Origin: Puia dinghuensis
GTDB taxonomy: Bacteria; Bacteroidota; Bacteroidia; Chitinophagales; Chitinophagaceae
Assembly: GCA_026224995.1 (NCBI GenBank)
Contig: JAMFRX010000382.1
Coordinates: forward strand, 1 to 7,736
Reading direction: 5' to 3'
DNA length: 7,736 nucleotides
The position numbers were made by a program, and so were the translations under genes. Within the stretch, counting starts at the first letter, position 1. Each line of letters starts with the position of its first letter. Below are positions 1-5,040 of the stretch, piece after piece. The notes under the pieces are model-generated. The model saw only the letters and a list, made by a program, of their open reading frames with translations, made no database searches and was not told where the DNA came from.

Positions 1-2
1 AA

Positions 3-383
3 ATCCTGTCCATGTCCTATATAGAAAAAAATGTCGTCGATCTCGCAAAAAAATAACGTGTTAACAAACTATAAATTGACGATATGCATTGTGTTACCTT
101 CACCATCACAAACGGCGGTGTATTCTTCAGCCTGATGTCTACTCCCATTATCAACATCCCCCAGTCCGCCATACTCGGCATGCACAAAATAGAAGAGCGC
201 GCCGTCGTCGTCAACGGACAGATCGTCGTCCGCCCCATGATGTACCTTGCCGTGAGCTATGACCACCGCATCATCGACGGCCGCGAGTCCGTGAGCTTCC
301 TGGTCCGGGTAAAAGAGCTGCTCGAAAACCCCGACCAGCTGCTATTCGGGAAAGATCCGCTTAAGGCACTGCTCGAATTATAG
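3..383 (+). CDS. sucB: 2-oxoglutarate dehydrogenase E2 (dihydrolipoyllysine succinyltransferase), C-terminal part, with two in-frame stops near the left edge
   Basis: E2 transfers the succinyl group from lipoyl-lysine to CoA in the 2-oxoglutarate dehydrogenase complex of the TCA cycle. Only the end of the catalytic domain is present. The active-site motif DHRIIDG is read at 261-281, with the histidine at 264-266 and the aspartate at 276-278, followed by RESVSFLVRVKELLE, which is typical of the succinyl rather than the acetyl enzyme. Frame 3 is homologous to E2 from position 3 (SYIEKNVVDLAKK), but it has TAA at 54-56 and at 72-74. It also reads DMHCVTFTITNGGVFFS where the family has DMTGGTFTITNGGVFGS, and NIP where NPP is usual. 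After about 165 the match is clean. I see no frameshift. It is entered as a CDS because the damage may be sequence error at a contig end; if the bases are right, it is a pseudogene. The next gene starts 6 bases after its stop. Confidence 0.85.
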
Positions 384-389
384 CCCGTA

Positions 390-1583
390 GTGAAATTCGA
401 TAACCAGCTCCGCTACGCGATCCAGATCATCGACACCTACCAGGGCGATATCCCCCTGCATGTCTGGCTGAAGGACTTCTTCCGGCTGAACAAACAAATG
501 GGCTCCCGCGACCGTAAGCTGCTTAGCTCGCTCGTCTACAGTTTCTACCGCCTTGGCCATGCCGTTAAAGAGCTGCCAGTGGATAAACGTCTCCTCGCCG
601 GCCTGTTCCTTTGCACCGACCAGCCCAATGAGCTACTTACCTATTTTCGCCCCGACTGGACTCCAAAAATTGCCCTCCCCCTGGAAGAGAAGATCGCATT
701 CTACCAGGGGCTGCCCGAAGGCGAGGCTTTCCGCCTAACCGATATCTTCCCCTGGAAGGAAGAGCTCTCCCCCGGTATCGACCACCAGGCGTTCTGCCGC
801 TCCTTCCTCAGCCAGCCCGACCTCTTCCTCCGTATCCGCCCGGGTCACGAATCCCACGTCCTGCAGACGCTGCGCCAGGCCGGCATCGACCTGTCCGCCC
901 CCCCGCGATCCACGGGCCCCGCCTTCATCCCTCCATTTACCCTGCGCCTGCCCAACGGCTATAAGGTCGAAGCGCATTTTACTCCCGACAAAGAGGTCGT
1001 CGTCCAGGACTATAGCTCCCAACGGGTGGCGGAATTCCTGCAGCTGCCCAATACCCCCGAATTCTTCTGGGACGCCTGCGCTGCCAGTGGCGGCAAAGCC
1101 ATTATGACCCACGATCTTTATCCCAGCATCGACCTCACCGTCTCCGACATCCGCGACACGATCATCCGCAACCTGCGCGCCCGCTTCAAAGCCGCAGGCA
1201 TCGAACGATATACCGCCTTCCTCGCCGACCTTTCCAAACAAGCTCCGCCCGCCAGCGCCGCCAATGCCGACCTCATCCTGGTCGACGCGCCCTGCACCGG
1301 CAGCGGAACCTGGGGCCGTACACCAGAAGACCTCTATTTCTTCGACCCGGAAAAAATACTCCGCTATAGCACCCTGCAACAAAAGATACTCGCGAACATC
1401 GCCCCGCACCTCGTGGCCGGCGCATCGCTCGTCTATTGTACCTGCTCCGTCTTTAAAAAGGAAAATGAAGAAATGATAGGTGTTATCAGCGATTTGCTGG
1501 GTGTGGAACCCAATCGCGTGGAGAACCTCAAAGGCTATGATCAACGTGCGGATACCCTCTTCGCCGCCCGGTTCACTCCCTAA
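390..1583 (+). CDS. RsmB/NOP-family SAM-dependent RNA cytosine-5 methyltransferase
   Basis: A 397-residue enzyme predicted to place a methyl group on C5 of cytosine in rRNA or tRNA, in the cytoplasm. Visible motifs: QDYSSQ near residue 206, SAM-binding motif I DACAASGGK at 228-236 (serine where many family members have proline), motif IV DAPCTGSG at 299-306 with C302, and motif VI YCTCS at 349-353 with C352. C302 and C352 correspond to the two family cysteines; the motif VI cysteine attacks cytosine and the motif IV cysteine helps release product. The C-terminus ADTLFAARF corresponds to the usual DGFFAA-like end. Residues 1-100 are helical and look like a reduced NusB-type RNA-binding part. 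The start is GTG at 390, 6 bases after the upstream stop, with no clear Shine-Dalgarno, so it is probably co-transcribed with the E2 gene. The exact target base cannot be read from sequence, so I give no gene symbol. Confidence 0.92.
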   Translation: MKFDNQLRYAIQIIDTYQGDIPLHVWLKDFFRLNKQMGSRDRKLLSSLVYSFYRLGHAVKELPVDKRLLAGLFLCTDQPNELLTYFRPDWTPKIALPLEEKIAFYQGLPEGEAFRLTDIFPWKEELSPGIDHQAFCRSFLSQPDLFLRIRPGHESHVLQTLRQAGIDLSAPPRSTGPAFIPPFTLRLPNGYKVEAHFTPDKEVVVQDYSSQRVAEFLQLPNTPEFFWDACAASGGKAIMTHDLYPSIDLTVSDIRDTIIRNLRARFKAAGIERYTAFLADLSKQAPPASAANADLILVDAPCTGSGTWGRTPEDLYFFDPEKILRYSTLQQKILANIAPHLVAGASLVYCTCSVFKKENEEMIGVISDLLGVEPNRVENLKGYDQRADTLFAARFTP

Positions 1584-2365
1584 TTATGATCCACGGCCGT
1601 CATCGTCACCTCGAACCCGATCTTATACCCGGCCTGCGACCCATCCGGCGTAGGCGGCTGATACTCCCACAGCTCTGTATGCCGGTATACCAGCCCTACA
1701 TGCTTCGCATAGGTCTCGGCCCAGTAGGTCCGCGACGCAAATGAGGTGGGATCGAGGATGGGCACGTTTATAGAGTCATTGGCCTGCATCACCGTTATGG
1801 TGGAATCGAAGCTCAGGTTGCCTGCTATATAGGGCTTGTCCACATTCTGGTAGGTAAAATTCCAATTGCCCAGCGACAGATGACTGTCGTCGCTGAAAAC
1901 GAAGAAATCCTGATAGGGCGCATAAGGCAGGTAAGTATTACCCGGCCAGCTGAACCCGTCATCTATGGGGAAGGCTAATTTGATCGTCCGGAGATTGTTC
2001 TCATTCATTTCGATCTTCTGGGTGGAAGGAGTCACCGTATAGGTCTCGCCAGGATACCAGGTCGCCCCGGTAGTATCGCTCATATAGCGGGTGACAAGCC
2101 AGGCCTTGTTGCCGGCGCCGTCGATGATGCTGTCTTCAACCGAATCCTTAGCCAGATAGGAGGTGATCGTATCCAGCTGTCCGTAAAAATAGAAGTTCAG
2201 GGAGTCCAGCCGGTAGGTCACGTACTTGCCTATCTGCAGCGTAGTCCAAAAATCGGTGAGGCTGCCTGAATAGGAAGAAGTAGAGGTGAAGTTGACGGTC
2301 TTCTTGCAGCTGGTTATCACCACTACCAGAGAGATCGCTATAACGAGGCTCAGGCGGAGTTTCAT
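1580..2365 (-). CDS. uncharacterised lipoprotein downstream of mnmA
   Basis: I do not recognise a characterised family. The 261-residue product begins with a short basic N-terminus and a hydrophobic stretch ending in a lipobox ITSC, with C20 as the predicted lipidation site followed by KK. It is therefore expected to be a lipoprotein of the periplasm or outer membrane. The mature part is rich in Tyr, Trp, Thr, Ser and Asp and alternates short polar and aromatic strands (for example YVTYRLDSLNFYFYGQLDTI near residue 50), suggesting a beta-rich fold. No metal-binding, protease or glycosidase motif is evident. It starts 21 bases after the mnmA stop on the same strand, so it may be co-transcribed with mnmA, but a functional link to tRNA thiolation is not implied. 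Its TAG stop overlaps the TAA of the convergent methyltransferase gene by 4 bases (1580-1583). Confidence 0.85.
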   Translation of the reverse strand: MKLRLSLVIAISLVVVITSCKKTVNFTSTSSYSGSLTDFWTTLQIGKYVTYRLDSLNFYFYGQLDTITSYLAKDSVEDSIIDGAGNKAWLVTRYMSDTTGATWYPGETYTVTPSTQKIEMNENNLRTIKLAFPIDDGFSWPGNTYLPYAPYQDFFVFSDDSHLSLGNWNFTYQNVDKPYIAGNLSFDSTITVMQANDSINVPILDPTSFASRTYWAETYAKHVGLVYRHTELWEYQPPTPDGSQAGYKIGFEVTMTAVDHN

Positions 2366-2386
2366 AAATGAGTAACGCCCTGGCAG

Positions 2387-3487
2387 CTAAATTATTGCCC
2401 GCCGGATGACCCCACCGCCAACCACCTCATCCCCCTCATAAAAGACGGCGCTCTGACCCGGGGCGATGCTCTTGGCCTTCTCATAGAACCTGACCTTCAC
2501 CGTATCCGCTTCGGGATAAAGGTTGCTCAGGGTACCGCCATCCTTATACCTTATCTTGGTGAGCGCTTCCATCCCCGGCGTCACCCCGTCATATTTCATC
2601 CAATTGATCTTCCCTACCACCATTTCGTGCTGGTCCAGATCGACTTCGTCGCCCAGGACAACCGTATTGGTCTCCGGCCGGATGGCCGTGACATATACCG
2701 GCTTCCCGAAAGTGACGTCCAGTCCCTTACGCTGCCCGATGGTATAAAAAGGGTAGCCCTTGTGCTGCCCCAGGATATTCCCGTCCTTGTCCACAAAATT
2801 GCCGCCCATGACCCGTTCTTCCAACCCTTCTACCCGGCGCTTCAGGAACCCCCGGTAGTCATTGTCCGGTACAAAACAGATCTCATAGCTTTCGCTCTTC
2901 TTCGCCAGCTCCGGGTAGCCATAGTCCAGCGCCATCTGCCGGATCTCCGTCTTACGATAAGGGCCCAAAGGCAACAGGGTCCTGGCCAGCAGGTCCTGCT
3001 GTAATCCCCACAGCACATAGCTCTGATCCTTGGTCTCGTCCACCCCCTTGGCAACGGTATACCGGCCATTGGTATGCTGCCTGATCATCCCATAATGTCC
3101 CGTGGCGATATACTCGCAGTCCATGGCATCCGCCCGCTTCAGCAAGGCCCGCCACTTTATGTGCGTATTGCACAGTACACAGGGATTGGGGGTGCGGCCC
3201 GCCAGATATTCGTCCACAAAATTCTCGATAACGAAATCGCCAAACTCCTCGCGGATGTCCAGTACGAAATGCGGGAATCCATGCTGGACCGCCGCCATAC
3301 GCGCATCATTGAAGCTGTCCAGGTTACAGCAGCCCGTCTCCTTCTTCGAAGGACCCGCACTGGCATAATCCCAGGTCTTCATGGTAATGCCTACCACTTC
3401 ATAACCCTCGTCATGCAGCATCATTGCCGTGATGGTACTGTCTATACCACCGCTCATCGCTACTAAAACCTTTCCTTTCCGGCTCAT
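2387..3487 (-). CDS. mnmA: tRNA-specific 2-thiouridylase MnmA
   Basis: MnmA activates U34 of the Lys, Glu and Gln tRNAs with ATP and inserts sulfur relayed through a persulfide, giving s2U34 at the wobble position. From the ATG at 3487 the protein has 366 residues, normal for the family. Visible: PP-loop SGGIDS at 12-17, first catalytic cysteine C103 in NPCVLC, second catalytic cysteine C204 in YEICF, a GHY motif at 130-132, and the C-terminal beta-barrel region after about residue 240 (YTIGQRKGL at 248-256). The ETGCC segment near 50-54 is common in Bacteroidota homologues. An in-frame TTG lies two codons upstream (3491-3493), but ATG giving MSRKGKVLVA fits homologues better. The leader contains three hairpins, the last almost abutting the start codon, so transcription or translation may be controlled there. 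A lipoprotein gene follows after 21 bases. Confidence 0.97.
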   Translation of the reverse strand: MSRKGKVLVAMSGGIDSTITAMMLHDEGYEVVGITMKTWDYASAGPSKKETGCCNLDSFNDARMAAVQHGFPHFVLDIREEFGDFVIENFVDEYLAGRTPNPCVLCNTHIKWRALLKRADAMDCEYIATGHYGMIRQHTNGRYTVAKGVDETKDQSYVLWGLQQDLLARTLLPLGPYRKTEIRQMALDYGYPELAKKSESYEICFVPDNDYRGFLKRRVEGLEERVMGGNFVDKDGNILGQHKGYPFYTIGQRKGLDVTFGKPVYVTAIRPETNTVVLGDEVDLDQHEMVVGKINWMKYDGVTPGMEALTKIRYKDGGTLSNLYPEADTVKVRFYEKAKSIAPGQSAVFYEGDEVVGGGVIRRAII

Positions 3488-3491
3488 ATTC

Positions 3492-3540
3492 AAAAAATTG
3501 CGCTTGCGGGCCTCTGCCCAAAATAGCCCGCAGGCGCAAT
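3492..3540 (-). terminator. terminator-like hairpin with T-tract directly in front of mnmA
   Basis: The arms at 3497-3511 and 3526-3540 are complementary over 15 bases with one mismatch (3504/3533) and enclose a 14-base loop. On the - strand the stem is followed by six T (the A run at 3492-3497), the classic layout of an intrinsic terminator. The T-tract ends 4 bases before the mnmA ATG at 3487, which leaves no room for a promoter after it. It is therefore either an attenuator within the mnmA leader or a hairpin that affects ribosome access. It could also end transcripts from the upstream secreted-protein gene. Stability was not calculated. Confidence 0.6.
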
Positions 3541-3553
3541 AGCGCTAATGTCG

Positions 3554-3564
3554 GGCCTTCGGCC
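3554..3564 (-). other. small hairpin in the mnmA leader
   Basis: GGCC at 3554-3557 and GGCC at 3561-3564 form a 4-base stem around a 3-base loop. On the - strand, bases 3557-3552 (GGCCCG) could instead pair with 3530-3525 (CGGGCU in RNA, one G-U pair), which is part of the 5' arm of the terminator-like hairpin. This would be a possible alternative fold. Short, so low weight on its own. Confidence 0.35.
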
Positions 3565-3583
3565 AACGGACCCTTGGTCCGTT
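3565..3583 (-). other. perfect 8-bp stem-loop in the mnmA leader
   Basis: AACGGACC at 3565-3572 and GGTCCGTT at 3576-3583 are perfect reverse complements around a 3-base loop. It is the first of three consecutive hairpins read on the - strand between the promoter-like element at 3596-3603 and the mnmA start. Confidence 0.45.
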
Positions 3584-3595
3584 TGGTCAGAACCG

Positions 3596-3603
3596 CAAAT
3601 TTA
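3596..3603 (-). promoter_or_regulatory. Bacteroidota-type -7 element (TAAATTTG), candidate mnmA promoter
   Basis: The - strand reads TAAATTTG, a full match to the Bacteroidota -7 consensus TAnnTTTG. The nearest upstream TTTG is 26 bases away, longer than the usual 17-23 base spacer, so the -33 element is not convincing. If used, transcription would begin roughly at 3588-3591 and give a leader of about 100 bases containing all three hairpins. Confidence 0.4.
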
Positions 3604-3673
3604 AGCCAAAATACCTACTTCCGCATACACAAAGGTATCTCCCAGACATTCAATGGTATAGAAGCTACTACTG

Positions 3674-4159
3674 CTACTGCTTGCAGAATTCCTTCAGCAC
3701 CCTGATCTCCCCATCCTGCACCGCCAGATCCTTCCAGGACACGGCATCTTCCAGGTGCACGACATATACTATGGCTTCTTCCTCATGGACCTCTTTCACC
3801 CAGCCAATGGCATAGTCGTAATAATTGCTCCGCACCAGCGCTCTCACTTCGGTCGGCAGCTCTCTCTCCGTATAAGTCAGCATCGAATACTTCCATTGAC
3901 CTTTTTGGTCGTACATATATCTCGCCTGCACTCGGCCTTCCGTGTACACCGCCTGGTATCCATTCGACAGCTTATACCAATGCTCGTCCTTTTGCTCGCC
4001 CACCCGGTTCCAGAAATCCCGCGTCGCCCTTACAGCCGCCTTATCCGCACCGATGGTGCTTATGTTCAGCAGGGAGACCTTTTCCGTTGTCTGTGCCTGC
4101 ATGGCTTGACTGCTCAGGAAGGAGATTCCCGTCAGCAGCACACCAAATAACTTTTTCAT
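3674..4159 (-). CDS. secreted PepSY-like (BLIP-like fold) small protein
   Basis: A 161-residue protein with a Sec signal peptide: MKKLFGVLLTGISFLSSQA, with cleavage plausible after A19 or A22. The mature part resembles the PepSY-like family of Bacteroidota periplasmic proteins: a strand pair with GRVQARYMYDQKGQW (75-89), then TERELPTEVRALV with the LP motif at 101-102, then an alternating beta segment EEEAIVYVVHLED (126-138) and a short terminal strand. Function is unknown; members are described by their fold, not by an enzyme activity. The open frame extends upstream to 4225, but those 22 residues precede a proper signal peptide and run through a promoter-like element, so I start at the ATG at 4159. 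It lies 123 bases downstream of the response-regulator gene on the same strand, with its own candidate promoter, and may belong to the regulon of that system (inference). C159 is an isolated cysteine near the end. Confidence 0.8.
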   Translation of the reverse strand: MKKLFGVLLTGISFLSSQAMQAQTTEKVSLLNISTIGADKAAVRATRDFWNRVGEQKDEHWYKLSNGYQAVYTEGRVQARYMYDQKGQWKYSMLTYTERELPTEVRALVRSNYYDYAIGWVKEVHEEEAIVYVVHLEDAVSWKDLAVQDGEIRVLKEFCKQ

Positions 4160-4189
4160 GATGATTGTTTTTAAGATGAAGGAATAGGA

Positions 4190-4197
4190 CAAATCTA
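4190..4197 (-). promoter_or_regulatory. Bacteroidota-type -7 element (TAGATTTG) upstream of the PepSY-like gene
   Basis: The - strand reads TAGATTTG, a full match to TAnnTTTG, ending 30 bases before the ATG at 4159. This would give a 5' leader of about 25 bases. The nearest upstream TTTG is 25 bases away, slightly too far for a standard -33 element. The region just before the ATG is A-rich (TTAAAAACAATC), as is common at Bacteroidota starts that lack a Shine-Dalgarno sequence. Confidence 0.5.
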
Positions 4198-4266
4198 ATC
4201 CTCCATCTCCCGCGCCGCCAGCCAAAACAAGCCCATGGCCATTGCAGGCATCCGTTGCACAGTCCC

Positions 4267-4280
4267 GTTGAGCGGTTGGC
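4267..4280. repeat. third, weaker copy of the intergenic 14-base motif
   Basis: GTTGAGCGGTTGGC matches the repeat ATTGAGCCGTTGAC at 7238-7251 at 11 of 14 positions, in the same orientation. It lies immediately after the response-regulator stop codon (4283-4285) and about 70 bases upstream of the PepSY-like gene's -7 element. It may be a binding site for the same protein, or chance. Confidence 0.25.
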
Positions 4281-4282
4281 GT

Positions 4283-5035
4283 TTACTGCCGGTTCGGCTG
4301 TAGCCTTCTGAGCAGCCCTTCTTTCCGGCTCCTGCTAACATTCACGGAAGCCCCGTCGCTCATCACCAGGTAACCTCCTTCTCCTTTAATGTATTTGCAG
4401 ACTTCATTTAGGTTGATGAGATGGGAATGATGTACCCGCAGGAAAGAATAGTCCTCCAGCAGCTCTTCTATTTCCTTGAGCGTCCTTGACGCCACCACCT
4501 TCTGCCGGTCTTTGAGCGTCAGGATAGTATAGTTGCTGTCGGATAGACAGTGGACGATGCAATCTACCGCCACCATCTGCAGCCCTTCCATGGTGGGAAT
4601 GGCGATCTTGCTGAAGAGGTTGGATGGGCTGGCAAGCTTCTGGAACAGCAGGTCTATCTGCTGGGGGAGGGGCGCCTTCAGCCGCTGCTCTACTTTGTGG
4701 ATAGATAGCAGCAGCTCTTCCCGGTCAATGGGTTTCAGCAGGTAATCCAGCGCACTATGCCGGATGGCCTTGATCGCATACTGGTCGTAGCTGGTCGTAA
4801 AGATCAGCTCGAAATCCAGGTCCTTGACCTTTTCCAGGAGCTCAAAGCCATTCATGCGTGGCATCTCTATATCCAGGAACAGCAGCTGCGGATGTTGCTC
4901 GCGTATAGGCTCCAGCGCCTGTGCGCCGGAATGGTAGAGGCCCCCTACCTTCACCTGCGGACAATACCTTCCCAGCAGGATCTGAAGGGCCTCGCAACAA
5001 TAAGGTTCGTCGTCGACGATAATAGCATTGATCAT
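4283..5035 (-). CDS. LytTR-family response regulator (LytR/AlgR type)
   Basis: A 250-residue DNA-binding response regulator, cytoplasmic. The N-terminal receiver domain (about 1-120) shows the acidic pair D8/D9, phospho-acceptor D55 in FLDIEMP, T81 and K101 in LLKPI. A linker rich in Gln and Leu follows. The C-terminal LytTR DNA-binding domain (about 145-247) carries the family signature FLRVHHSHLINL at 198-209 and ends with VNVSRSRKEGLLRRL. Phosphorylation by the upstream kinase is expected to promote dimerisation and binding to promoter DNA. The gene starts 5 bases after the stop of the kinase gene, so the two form one operon. All key residues are present, with no sign of truncation. Targets cannot be read directly, but repeated motifs in the flanking intergenic regions are candidates. 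The 123 bases that follow hold only a weak hairpin, no strong terminator. Confidence 0.95.
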   Translation of the reverse strand: MINAIIVDDEPYCCEALQILLGRYCPQVKVGGLYHSGAQALEPIREQHPQLLFLDIEMPRMNGFELLEKVKDLDFELIFTTSYDQYAIKAIRHSALDYLLKPIDREELLLSIHKVEQRLKAPLPQQIDLLFQKLASPSNLFSKIAIPTMEGLQMVAVDCIVHCLSDSNYTILTLKDRQKVVASRTLKEIEELLEDYSFLRVHHSHLINLNEVCKYIKGEGGYLVMSDGASVNVSRSRKEGLLRRLQPNRQ

Positions 5036-5040
5036 AGTTG

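Noticed and set aside
735..1544. 269-residue open frame on the - strand
   Set aside because: Antisense shadow of the RsmB-family gene, with a Gly/Ala/Glu-rich product that has no domain features.
2627..3466. Two + strand open frames (125 and 130 residues) opposite mnmA
   Set aside because: Both are antisense to a fully conserved mnmA and show no family features.
3488..3493. TTG start two codons upstream of the mnmA ATG
   Set aside because: Possible, but the ATG gives the usual MnmA N-terminus, and the TTG lies in the T-tract of the hairpin.
4160..4225. N-terminal extension of the PepSY-like protein by 22 residues
   Set aside because: It would bury a standard signal peptide inside the protein and translate through the TAGATTTG promoter-like element.
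4219..4246. Terminator after the response-regulator gene
   Set aside because: On the - strand a GCC...GGC pairing precedes TTGTTTT, but the stem is only 3-4 bases with a long loop, too weak to call.
4264..4285. Classical LytTR binding site (paired GTT-containing 9-mers)
   Set aside because: One 9-mer (CCCGTTGAG) is close to the consensus, but the next GTT is only 8 bases away rather than about 20, and its flanks do not fit.
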